The translations under genes were made by a program, and so were the position numbers. A DNA stretch of 64,000 nucleotides from CAZYFH01 sp964646815 (GTDB taxonomy: Bacteria > Acidobacteriota > Vicinamibacteria > Vicinamibacterales > UBA8438). Shown in pieces: positions 26,754 to 35,463 of the stretch. The stretch is from the NCBI GenBank assembly GCA_964646815.1, contig CAZYFH010000001.1, positions 62,001-126,000 of the forward strand. The letters run 5' to 3'. How positions within the stretch are numbered: the stretch's first letter is position 1; every line of letters starts with the position of its first letter. Under the pieces are notes generated by a model that made no database searches, was not told the DNA's origin, and saw only the letters and a list, made by a program, of their open reading frames with translations.

Positions 26754-27830
26754 ATGGACTTGATCAAGGACTCCATCAATCTCTTCGCCGATCCCCGATT
26801 GTTCTTCGTCCTATCGGTTGTGGCGTTGGTCGCCCTCATCTGGAAGCGGGAGATCTTCGTGAGAAGCGCCGTGGGATACGGCCTAATGGGCGTGCTGGCG
26901 GTCTTCTTTGTCTTCGGGCTCTTCGATGAGAACTTCGCGCTGATCATCGGCAAGCCGGACAACGTGCCGATCGTGGCGCTGATCTTCCTCGTGGTCTTCT
27001 TTACGTGGTATTCGATGCGCGAAGCGGTCAGGAACGACCAGCGCAGCGCAGCCGGCGAGGAAATCATCGAGAAGCAGGAATCGGACCGCGTCTGGGTGTG
27101 GCCCGACCTCGTCTACACGGAGCTGATCGCGCTGATTCTCTGCTCCGCGATCCTCGTCGTCTGGTCGATCGGGCTCGAAGCGCCGATCGAGCAGCCGGCT
27201 AACCCAGCGAACACCCCGAATCCGTCGAAGGCGCCGTGGTATTTTCTTGGGCTGCAAGAAATGCTGGTCTACTTCGACCCGTGGCTGGCAGGCGTCGTCC
27301 TGCCTAGCCTCATCATCGTCGGGTTGATGGCCATTCCCTACATCGACACGAACCCCAAAGGAAACGGCTACTACACGTTCAACGAACGGAAGGCCGAGAT
27401 CACCCTCTTCCTCTTCGGATTCGTGGTGCTCTGGACGTCGCTCATCGTGCTCGGCACGTTTCTCCGCGGGCCGAACTGGAACTTCTTCGGGCCGTTCGAG
27501 CTGTGGGATATCCACAAGCTCGAGGCGCTGACGAACGTGCAGCTGTCTGAATATGTGTGGGTGCGGGGTCTCGGGCAGGCACTGCCCGAGAACATTCTGC
27601 TTCGTGAGAGCGTCGGGATCCTGATCACGATCGCGTACGTGGCGGTCCTGCCGGTGGCGCTCGCGAAGACGGCGCTGAAGCGTTACTACACAAAACTTGG
27701 CGCGGCACGTTTCTACGTGACCGTGATGCTGTTTCTGATGATGCTGTCACTTCCGCTGAAAATGTTTACCCGGTGGGTGCTCAACCTGAAATACATCGTG
27801 TCGATTCCTGAATACTTCCTCAACATCTAG
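26754..27830 (+). CDS. Cytochrome bc complex subunit IV-like protein
   Basis: The 358-residue membrane protein corresponds to the C-terminal half of cytochrome b (subunit IV of b6f) with added helices at both ends. The core segment is PDLVYTELIALIL followed by EQPANPANTPNPSKAPWYFLG. At residues 160-163 the quinol-site motif PEWY is replaced by APWY, removing the glutamate that takes part in quinol oxidation in bc1/b6f enzymes. Two extra helices precede the core and about three follow it. It lies between cytochrome b and the octahaem cytochrome. Confidence 0.88.
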   Translation: MDLIKDSINLFADPRLFFVLSVVALVALIWKREIFVRSAVGYGLMGVLAVFFVFGLFDENFALIIGKPDNVPIVALIFLVVFFTWYSMREAVRNDQRSAAGEEIIEKQESDRVWVWPDLVYTELIALILCSAILVVWSIGLEAPIEQPANPANTPNPSKAPWYFLGLQEMLVYFDPWLAGVVLPSLIIVGLMAIPYIDTNPKGNGYYTFNERKAEITLFLFGFVVLWTSLIVLGTFLRGPNWNFFGPFELWDIHKLEALTNVQLSEYVWVRGLGQALPENILLRESVGILITIAYVAVLPVALAKTALKRYYTKLGAARFYVTVMLFLMMLSLPLKMFTRWVLNLKYIVSIPEYFLNI

Positions 27831-27846
27831 GCTGTTATTGAGATTC

Positions 27847-30675
27847 ATGGCTGACAAGAAGAGCGTCGGGCACGCCTACAACATCGATTTCCTGAATGTC
27901 GTCTTTGCCGCCTCCAGCCTGTTTCTGTTTGTCACAGTTGTCTGGATGGTTTGGGACGACTTCGATCGAGAATGGAAGGACTACCAACGGCGGTTCGTGG
28001 CGCTGGAGTCTGAGGTCACGCAGCTCAACCTGCTCGCAGCCCGGGAAGGGGTGGACGAGCAGCGTCTTGAGGAGCTGCGCTCGGGGCGCGCGGCGGCCGA
28101 GCAGGTGCTGGCGTCTAGTCAGCGACAGGTAGATGAGCTCGACGACCAGCTTGCGGAGATCGAGGCAGATCTGTATCTAGCGAATCAGGATTACAACTTT
28201 CAGAAGGCGGATTACGACGTCGCGCGTTACGCCTTTGAGGAGCACCTGACCGAACATCCCGAGGACGCCGCCGAGGAGAGGCCCGCTATCGACGCGATGT
28301 ACGACCGCTGGATTGAGCTGGGACTTGAGGTCGAGACGCTGACGGCGCAGCGTGACGCGGTGCGTGCGCAGAGAAGCGAGTTCACCAGCGGCGTGAGTGA
28401 TGCGGATGCGGCCATTGGTGAGATGACGGCGGAGACGACCCGGCTCGAGGAACGAGTGGCGGTGCTTGAGGTCGACCTCATCAACGACTATCTTCTCAAC
28501 GCCCCGTTACTCGACTTCATGGCGCCAAGCCTGACGGTGCAGCAGACGATCACTGAGAACGTCGTCGACGACGTGAACTTTGTCCGTGTGCGGAAGTTGG
28601 ATCGTTGCACGACCTGCCATCTGGCCATCGACCGGGAGGGGTACGAGGCGTACCCGCAGCCCTTTCGTACGCATCCGAACCCCGATACGTACGTCGGGAG
28701 CGCCTCGCCGCACACGCTCGCGACAACGGGTTGCACCGTGTGTCACGAGGGAATGGGGCAGTCGATCGGGTTCGTGCACTCGTCGCATACCCCGACCGGC
28801 GAGGAACAGACCCGCGCGTGGGAGGACCGATACGGTTGGGAAGAGCCGCATCTGTGGGATTACCCGATGCTGCCGACGAACATGACGGAAGCGTCGTGCG
28901 GCAAGTGTCATCAGGAAACGGTTTATGTCCCCGAGGCGGCGACGTTGAACATGGCCTACGGCCTCTACGAGCGGGCCGGGTGTTACGCCTGCCACAAGAC
29001 CGTTGGCTTCGAGGACCTCCGGAGGCCAGGACCGAATCTAACGAAGATTCGCTCGAAACTGACCCCGGATTGGGTGTCGACTTGGATCCGCGATCCTCGG
29101 GCCGTCAAAGAGAGCACCTGGATGCCGCGCGTTTGGTACAACTCGAACACGAGCTCGCCAGAGGACGCCAAGCGGAATGAGGCGGAGATCGATGCGGCCG
29201 TCGCGTACCTGTTCGCGAACTCCGAGGATCACGAGTTCGCCGTCTCAGCCCCGCCCGGGGGAAACGCCGAGCGAGGTGAAGCGCTCGTCAGCGCGGTCGG
29301 ATGTCTGGCCTGTCACATTGCCGAGGGCCAGACCCGACTGGAGGCCGGTCCGCGTCGGACATTCGGCCAGCCGCTGCAGAACATCGGCAATAAGACAAGC
29401 TACGAGTGGCTCTTCGACTGGGTGCGGGACCCCAAGCATTTCAGCAGCGATACCTATATGCCCGACCTCCGCCTGACGGACCAGGAGGTGGCCGACGTCG
29501 CCACCTACCTCGTTGGTCTGACCGGTCCGGCTGGCCGAACCGCGGAAGCGACGTACGATGATGCGTATCTGGAAGAGGTGCTGTTCGACTACGTCAGCTC
29601 GATCCTTCCTACCGCGGAGGCTCGGGCGCTCGTGGATGACATGTCGGTCGACGAGCAGCGGCTCGACCTCGGCCAGCGCGTCATCGGGCGCTACGGGTGT
29701 TATAGCTGTCACGAGATCGCAGGTTTTGGTGATACGCAGCCAATCGGGATCGAGCTGTCCGAGGAGGGGAGCAAGCTACTGCCGAGGCTCGATTTTGCGT
29801 TCGTCCACGACATCCCGCACACGAAGGTCGAGTGGTTCAAGCAGAAGATGCGCGACCCGCGCGCGTTCGACCGGAGCCGCGTGCTACAGCCGCTCGAAAA
29901 ACTTAGGATGCCGGATTTCGGCATCAGCGACGAAGAGGCGACACTGTTTGCGATCGCGATCTCCAGCTTCCAGAGCAACGTGCAGCCGTTGGCCGCACAC
30001 GTGCCGCGGTCTGCGCGCCACGACGCGCTCCAGGCGGGACGAAACCTCGTCAGGCGCCGGAATTGTATCGGGTGCCACGAGATCGAGGCCGACGGCGGCG
30101 ACTACGTGGCGTTGCTCGACGATCCGTCGCTTGCGCCGCCGCTCTTGACGCCGGAAGGCGCCAAGGTCAAGCCCGAATGGCTCTATGCCTTCTTCCAGGC
30201 GCCGATTCCGATTCGCCCGTGGCTTGACGTGCGGATGCCGACCTTTGGACTCGACGACGGGCACTGGAACACCGTCCTCGAGTACTTCGCCGCCATTTCC
30301 GAGACGGTGGGGCCATTCCGCACTGACGACCCGGTGACGGTGGCCCAGTTGCCGGCCGAAGGTCGGGAGCTGTTTGAGTTGCTCCGCTGCCAGCAGTGTC
30401 ATGTCCTCGACACCATCCCGGCCGATCAGCCAACGGACAACCTGGCGCCGGACTTGCGGATGGCTTCGGAGCGTCTGCAGCCAGAGTGGATTCTCGAATG
30501 GTTGCGCGAGCCGTTGGCCATCCAGCCAGGCACGCGAATGCCGATGCTCTGGACGGAGCTGCCGAACTCGTTCTATCCGCAGTTCGGCCAGGACGGCGAG
30601 CGCCAAATGGAGGTGATTCGGGACTACCTCTTGACGTTCCGCGGCGGGCCGAGCCCGTTGCGCGCTGGGAACTAG
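27847..30675 (+). CDS. Octahaem c-type cytochrome with coiled coil, bc-complex subunit
   Basis: The 942-residue protein has an N-terminal membrane anchor (about residues 17-37), a long charged coiled coil (about 45-220) and a large periplasmic region with eight CXXCH haem sites starting at residues 254, 296, 351, 379, 486, 618, 740 and 848. Several segments resemble repeated monohaem cytochrome c domains ending in MPDLRLTDQEV-type sequences that offer a distal methionine. As last gene of the bc operon it probably accepts electrons from the Rieske protein, like cytochrome f/c1, and passes them outward. ATG 27847 was chosen over an in-frame TTG at 27838. Confidence 0.88.
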   Translation: MADKKSVGHAYNIDFLNVVFAASSLFLFVTVVWMVWDDFDREWKDYQRRFVALESEVTQLNLLAAREGVDEQRLEELRSGRAAAEQVLASSQRQVDELDDQLAEIEADLYLANQDYNFQKADYDVARYAFEEHLTEHPEDAAEERPAIDAMYDRWIELGLEVETLTAQRDAVRAQRSEFTSGVSDADAAIGEMTAETTRLEERVAVLEVDLINDYLLNAPLLDFMAPSLTVQQTITENVVDDVNFVRVRKLDRCTTCHLAIDREGYEAYPQPFRTHPNPDTYVGSASPHTLATTGCTVCHEGMGQSIGFVHSSHTPTGEEQTRAWEDRYGWEEPHLWDYPMLPTNMTEASCGKCHQETVYVPEAATLNMAYGLYERAGCYACHKTVGFEDLRRPGPNLTKIRSKLTPDWVSTWIRDPRAVKESTWMPRVWYNSNTSSPEDAKRNEAEIDAAVAYLFANSEDHEFAVSAPPGGNAERGEALVSAVGCLACHIAEGQTRLEAGPRRTFGQPLQNIGNKTSYEWLFDWVRDPKHFSSDTYMPDLRLTDQEVADVATYLVGLTGPAGRTAEATYDDAYLEEVLFDYVSSILPTAEARALVDDMSVDEQRLDLGQRVIGRYGCYSCHEIAGFGDTQPIGIELSEEGSKLLPRLDFAFVHDIPHTKVEWFKQKMRDPRAFDRSRVLQPLEKLRMPDFGISDEEATLFAIAISSFQSNVQPLAAHVPRSARHDALQAGRNLVRRRNCIGCHEIEADGGDYVALLDDPSLAPPLLTPEGAKVKPEWLYAFFQAPIPIRPWLDVRMPTFGLDDGHWNTVLEYFAAISETVGPFRTDDPVTVAQLPAEGRELFELLRCQQCHVLDTIPADQPTDNLAPDLRMASERLQPEWILEWLREPLAIQPGTRMPMLWTELPNSFYPQFGQDGERQMEVIRDYLLTFRGGPSPLRAGN

Positions 30676-30751
30676 GGCGCTGTCACAGGCAAGTGTCGAG
30701 TGAGTTCAGAGTCCGGCTGGAGCTTGCTTCACGAAGGCCTATGATGGTCCA

Positions 30752-31399
30752 CTAGCGTCCTCGCTGCTGCGGTTGAGCGGTCAAGCGGCTCTTGGCTGCC
30801 CGCAGCGTCTGGAGAATCGCGCCGGACGTCGTGAGTTCGGCGCCAGCCACGCGCATCTCCGTAATGGCGTGTTCGGCGTCACCTGGATGCACGTTGACTC
30901 CGGCCACCGCATCGGTCATTAACGAAACACGGAAACCGGCGCATCGCGCGTCGAGTACCGACGCCCGGACGCAATAGTCGGTGGCGAGGCCGCCGACGTA
31001 CAGATGGTCGACGCCCTTCGCCACGAGCGCGTCAGTGAGACGGCCACCGGGACGTGGTCGCCCATCGAATGCCGAGTAACCGTATGCGTCAGCCTTTTCG
31101 CCTTTGCTGACGACGCACACATCTGCCGGGAGGCGCAGATCGGGATGAAAGGCCGCCCCGTCGGTTTCGGCGACGCAGTGGATCGGCCAGATGCCGCCGT
31201 AGGGCGTGAAATGGGCCGTCACCGCGGGATGCCAGTCGCGCGTGGCGAAGACGGGTACGCTCGCTTGGCTGCACGCGTCAGTGAGCCGGTTGATGGGGTC
31301 GACGACCGCACCCGCGCCGGGCACGGCAAGCGCGCCGCCGGCGCAGAAATCGTTCTGGACGTCGATAATGAGCAACGCGATGCCATCACATTGATCCAC
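30752..31399 (-). CDS. pncA: Nicotinamidase
   Basis: PncA hydrolyses nicotinamide to nicotinate for NAD salvage. The 215-residue protein has the catalytic triad Asp13 (IIDVQNDF), Lys99 (VVSKG) and Cys143 (LATDYCV), and the metal ligands Asp55, His57 and His63 in RDWHPAVTAHF. The start is GTG 31399, only 31 bases from the divergent pncB start, so the two share a short promoter region. The product is the substrate of PncB next door. Confidence 0.94.
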   Translation of the reverse strand: MDQCDGIALLIIDVQNDFCAGGALAVPGAGAVVDPINRLTDACSQASVPVFATRDWHPAVTAHFTPYGGIWPIHCVAETDGAAFHPDLRLPADVCVVSKGEKADAYGYSAFDGRPRPGGRLTDALVAKGVDHLYVGGLATDYCVRASVLDARCAGFRVSLMTDAVAGVNVHPGDAEHAITEMRVAGAELTTSGAILQTLRAAKSRLTAQPQQRGR

Positions 31400-31430
31400 C
31401 AGTAGGACATTACCATCACCATCGCAACCG

Positions 31431-32777
31431 ATGCCAAGCGCGCTCTCGATCGACCTCTATCAGCTCACCATGGCGGGCGGCTACTACGTACACGACTGCA
31501 TGGGGCAGGCAACCTTCGAGCTCTCGGTGCGCGCGCTGCCCCGGGAGCGTGGGTATCTTCTCGCCGCAGGGCTGGAACCTGCCCTAGAGTTTCTCGAGGA
31601 GCTTCGATTCTCTACCGACGACATTGCCCGCCTTCGGGAGATTCCGGCACTCGGGCGTCTCCCGGCGGCTTTCTTCGACGACTACCTCGAGGAATTTTCG
31701 TTCACCGGCGAGGTCTGGGCGCCGCCCGAAGGGACACCGGTGTTTCCCTTGGAGCCGCTACTTCGGGTAACGGCGCCGCTGCCCGAAGCCCAGATCGTCG
31801 AAACTCCGTTGCTCTCAATGATGCTGTTCCAGACCTCGGTCGCCAGCAAGGCAGCCCGGGTCGTTCAGGCGGCACGCGGGCACTCCGTGGTCGAGTTCGG
31901 CGCCCGTCGCGCCCACGGCACTGAGGCGGCGCTACTCGCGGCGCGGGCGGCCTACCTCGCCGGGTTTACCGGCACGTCACTCGTCGACGCGTGGCGGCGA
32001 TTCGGCATCCCGGTCTCCGGGACGATGGCGCACTCATGGATCATGAGTCAGTCGAGCGAGACAGAGGCGTTCGAGCGGTATATGGACATATATGGCAATG
32101 ATTCGGTGCTGCTTGTCGATACCGTCGACACCGTGCTCGCCGTCCGACAGATTGCGGCGGCTGGGCTGAAACCGGCCGGCGTGCGTCTCGATAGCGGCGA
32201 CCTCGCAACCCTCAGCCGGGCTGTGCGGCAGGTTCTGGACGAATCGGGACTGGACCACACGCGAATTCTCGCGAGCGGCGACCTTGACGAGCATCGCGTG
32301 GCGGCGCTCGTTGATAGCGGGGCGCCCATCGATGCATTTGGCGTCGGGACATCGGTCACCACGTCGATCGACGCGCCGGCGCTGGCCGGCGTCTACAAAC
32401 TGGTCGAGACGGAGCGCGACGGACTGCATCTGCCGACGCTGAAGCTGAGCCCCCAGAAGGCGACGTATCCGGGCCGCAAGCAGGTGTGGCGCGTGAGGCG
32501 CGGCGCAGATGCGATCGGTGACGTGCTGGGCGCCGACGGTGATCTGGTTCCGGAGCAGGGCACGGCGCTGCTCGAATGCGTAATGCGGGCTGGTCGGCGG
32601 ACCAGACCGGCGCCCTCTCTCGCCGGGCTCAGGGATCGCGCCAGTGCCGCCGTCTGCGGGCTGCCGGTCGGCGTCCGCCGGATCAGAGAACCGGCGGCGT
32701 ACCCAGTGGACGTGAGCGATCGGTTACAGCGGTTGGCGGACGACGTCGCCGAGCGGGTGCGCTCCTCAGCGCAGTAG
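31431..32777 (+). CDS. pncB: Nicotinate phosphoribosyltransferase
   Basis: PncB makes nicotinate mononucleotide from nicotinate and PRPP. The 448-residue protein begins SIDLYQLTMAGGYY, and has FELSVRALPRERGYLLAAGLE, VEFGARRAHGTEAA, the phosphate-site GVRLDSGDLA and FGVGTSVTTS, typical of the family. With pncA it forms a two-step nicotinamide salvage unit; the adjacent sirtuin would release nicotinamide. Its 3' end overlaps the end of the sirtuin pseudogene by 12 bases. Confidence 0.93.
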   Translation: MPSALSIDLYQLTMAGGYYVHDCMGQATFELSVRALPRERGYLLAAGLEPALEFLEELRFSTDDIARLREIPALGRLPAAFFDDYLEEFSFTGEVWAPPEGTPVFPLEPLLRVTAPLPEAQIVETPLLSMMLFQTSVASKAARVVQAARGHSVVEFGARRAHGTEAALLAARAAYLAGFTGTSLVDAWRRFGIPVSGTMAHSWIMSQSSETEAFERYMDIYGNDSVLLVDTVDTVLAVRQIAAAGLKPAGVRLDSGDLATLSRAVRQVLDESGLDHTRILASGDLDEHRVAALVDSGAPIDAFGVGTSVTTSIDAPALAGVYKLVETERDGLHLPTLKLSPQKATYPGRKQVWRVRRGADAIGDVLGADGDLVPEQGTALLECVMRAGRRTRPAPSLAGLRDRASAAVCGLPVGVRRIREPAAYPVDVSDRLQRLADDVAERVRSSAQ

Positions 32778-33514
32778 TGCCTCGACCTGATCCAGAATCA
32801 GATCCGCAGGACCGCGAAGGACGAGGTCGACGAGCGGTGACGGCGGCGTTGCGTCAAGGTTGGTCTCGACCGTGACGGCGCCGCGCCGTTTTACCTCATG
32901 CAGGAGCGAAGCGGCAGGACAGACGACGGCCGACGTTCGGACGGTGAGAAACAGGTCGCACGCGGTCGCGGCCAGGCTGCCGTCGAACACGGCGGGGTCG
33001 ATGCCCTCGCCGAACCAGACGACGCGCCGGCGGGCTAGGCCATCGCAGTGTGGGCAGCGGACCGGAAGGAGAGGAAGCGGCCCGATGTCGTTCCACCAGT
33101 CGGCGCCGGATTCGGCGCAGCCCGACGCGTGACGAGTTTTCCAGATGAGCCCGTGAAAGCGCATCACCTCGCGGGAGCCGGCGCGCTCATGCAGCCCATT
33201 GACGTTCTGGGTGATGAGTGTGAACGTCGAGACGCGCGCGCTCCAGGCGGCGAGCACCTCGCGGCCGCGGTTGGGACGGAACATTGACACCGTCCGGCGC
33301 CGCCAGTCGTACCATTCGCACACGAGCGCCGGGGCGGAGGCGAATGCCTCGGGGGTCGCAAGCTGCTCGGGTCGCTGCGTGCGCCAGAGTCCTCCCGGGA
33401 CCCCGAAAAGTCGGGACCCCCGCTAGCCGCAGAAATGCCGGCCCCGGTCATGACGGTGACCCGCGAGGCCGTGCGCACGCGCGCGGCGAGGTCAGCAACG
33501 TCGGCGATGGGCAT
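32766..33514 (-). pseudogene. cobB: Sir2-family NAD-dependent deacylase, frameshifted
   Basis: The gene starts at ATG 33514 (MPIADVADLAARV) with the NAD loop MTGAGISAASG, then leaves frame. The expected VPTFRGPG can be read one frame over, and GLWRTQRPEQLATPEAFAS in a third, which continues intact to 32766 with LITQNVNGLHERAG, RFHG and VVWFGEG. The shifts coincide with G runs on the minus strand at 33417-33421 and 33394-33396, each consistent with one extra base. EWYDWRR fits the YxxR pattern of class III (desuccinylase-like) sirtuins, and a single zinc-side cysteine in the first pair resembles E. coli CobB. Sequencing error is not excluded. Confidence 0.8.
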
Positions 33515-33578
33515 GGAGCGATTTTGCCGAATATCTACCGGCGTGGGCGGGTGGCCTGGCGTCCTGGTGTAGGGTGAA

Positions 33579-35453
33579 ATGGTGGGCCGATCGAGCGGCG
33601 GGGAGACTGGCGGCGCGACGTCGCAGGAGTCCGGCGTGCGCGCGGCGTTGCCCGGTTCGCTGGACGACGCCGTGGCGGCCGCAACAGACGAATGGGAGAC
33701 CCGCGGGAACGTCGGTCGGCTCTGGGCGGGTGACGCGTCGCTGTGGACCGGTGGCGACGAGAGCCGGTGGCTGGGGTGGCTCCACACGCCGAATGATGCG
33801 CACGATGACCTCGGCCCGGTCAAGGGGTTCGGTGCGGCCGTAGCACGGGATGGCCTCACGCACGCCGCGCTCCTCGGGATGGGCGGTTCGAGCCTGTGCT
33901 CGGAGGTGTTGCGACGGTCGTTCGGCCACCGCGTGGGCACGCCGGATCTGCGCGTGCTCGACTCAACGGATCCGGCGCAGCTCCGGACCTTCGAGCGAGG
34001 CCTCGATCTCGAGCGGACACTGTTCATTGTGGCAAGCAAGTCTGGGTCGACGCTTGAGCCGACTATGTTCGAGCGCTATTTTTTCTCACGCGTCGCGGAG
34101 CGGCACGGTCCGGAGTCGGCGGGGTCGCGTTTTATCGCGATAACCGATCCTGGCTCCGGCCTCGATCGGCTGGCCGGAGCGCGGAAGTACCGTGCCGTCT
34201 TTCATGGCGTGCGGAGTATCGGCGGGCGTTTTTCGGCCATCTCCCCGTTCGGGCTCGTGCCTGCGGCCGTGATGGGCATCGACGTGACCCGGCTGCGCGA
34301 GCGTGCCGCGCTGATGGCAGAGGCGTGCAACGCCGGCAGACCGATCCGGGAAAACCCCGGGGTTCGTCTCGGTGTGATCCTTGGTATAGCCGGTCTTCAG
34401 GGGCGTGACAAAATCACGCTGATTCTGTCACCGGCCATTAATCATCTGGGGGCCTGGATCGAGCAGATCGTGGCCGAGTCTACCGGCAAGCGGGGGATTG
34501 GGCTCATTCCGATTGACGGTGAGCAGATTGCGACACCGGCTGTCTACGGAGCCGATCGCCTGTTCGTCTATCTCCGCCTGGACGCGGAACCTGATCCGGA
34601 ACAGGATGCGGCGGTTAAGCGGATCGCCGCGGCCGGACACCCCGTGGTCTGGCTGAGCGTTCCTGACCGTTACGATCTGGCGGGTGAGTTCTTCCGATGG
34701 GAGATGGCGACCGCCGTGGCAGGGTCGGTGCTGGGTATCAATCCGTTCGACCAGCCGGACGTCGAGGCGGGCAAGGTCGCCACGCGTCGCCTGACGGCGC
34801 GGTATGAAGAGCGGGAAGGTTGGCCGGACGAGACGCCGATCGCACGGACTGCTTACGATGGTGGGGAGATCGTGGCGTTCGCGGACGAACGTCAGGCGGC
34901 ATCGCTCCGGGCCACGGCCGGTTCGAACGGACTCGAGGCACTCGTCGCCGCCCATTGTGGTCAGTGTGCGCGCGGCGATTACCTCGCCGTGCTGGCCTAC
35001 GTCGAGAGATGCGAGGCGCATCTGGTCCCGCTGCAACGATTGCGGCACGACGTGCGTGACGCCCGGAAGGTTGCCACGACCGTCGGATTCGGACCGCGGT
35101 TCCTCCACTCGACTGGGCAATCCCACAAGGGGGGACCGGCGACGGGAGTGTTCCTTCAGGTGACGTGCGAGGACTCCGACGACGTGCGGATCCCAGGGCA
35201 AGCGTACACCTTTGGCGTCGTGAAGGCAGCCCAAGCACACGGAGACATGGAGGTGTTATCCGAGCGTGAGCGGCGGGTGTTGCGCCTCCATGTGACGGGT
35301 CCGCTGGGGCCGGGGTTGACGCATCTTGCGGATATCGTGCGTGCGAGCGTGCGGTGGACGGGCGGTGCGGCTTCGCGTGGCGGTCCGGAGCCCTCGCCGG
35401 ATGGGCCGAGTCTGTCGAAACGGGGTGTGGGCCGTGCGCAGAAGCTCGGCTGA
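33579..35453 (+). CDS. pgi: Phosphoglucose isomerase of the transaldolase-fusion type, stand-alone
   Basis: The 624-residue protein has SIS-fold isomerase motifs: LLGMGGSSLCSEVLRR, FIVASKSGSTLEPT, GGRFSAISPFGLVPAA, GKRGIGLIPIDGE and the C-terminal HSTGQSHKGGP. These match the isomerase half of bifunctional transaldolase/glucose-6-phosphate isomerase proteins rather than classical Pgi. No transaldolase domain precedes it: its ATG has AGGGTGA just upstream and the previous gene is on the other strand. It should interconvert glucose 6-phosphate and fructose 6-phosphate; activity of the lone half is inferred. Confidence 0.87.
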   Translation: MVGRSSGGETGGATSQESGVRAALPGSLDDAVAAATDEWETRGNVGRLWAGDASLWTGGDESRWLGWLHTPNDAHDDLGPVKGFGAAVARDGLTHAALLGMGGSSLCSEVLRRSFGHRVGTPDLRVLDSTDPAQLRTFERGLDLERTLFIVASKSGSTLEPTMFERYFFSRVAERHGPESAGSRFIAITDPGSGLDRLAGARKYRAVFHGVRSIGGRFSAISPFGLVPAAVMGIDVTRLRERAALMAEACNAGRPIRENPGVRLGVILGIAGLQGRDKITLILSPAINHLGAWIEQIVAESTGKRGIGLIPIDGEQIATPAVYGADRLFVYLRLDAEPDPEQDAAVKRIAAAGHPVVWLSVPDRYDLAGEFFRWEMATAVAGSVLGINPFDQPDVEAGKVATRRLTARYEEREGWPDETPIARTAYDGGEIVAFADERQAASLRATAGSNGLEALVAAHCGQCARGDYLAVLAYVERCEAHLVPLQRLRHDVRDARKVATTVGFGPRFLHSTGQSHKGGPATGVFLQVTCEDSDDVRIPGQAYTFGVVKAAQAHGDMEVLSERERRVLRLHVTGPLGPGLTHLADIVRASVRWTGGAASRGGPEPSPDGPSLSKRGVGRAQKLG

Positions 35454-35463
35454 CCGCGGCCTG

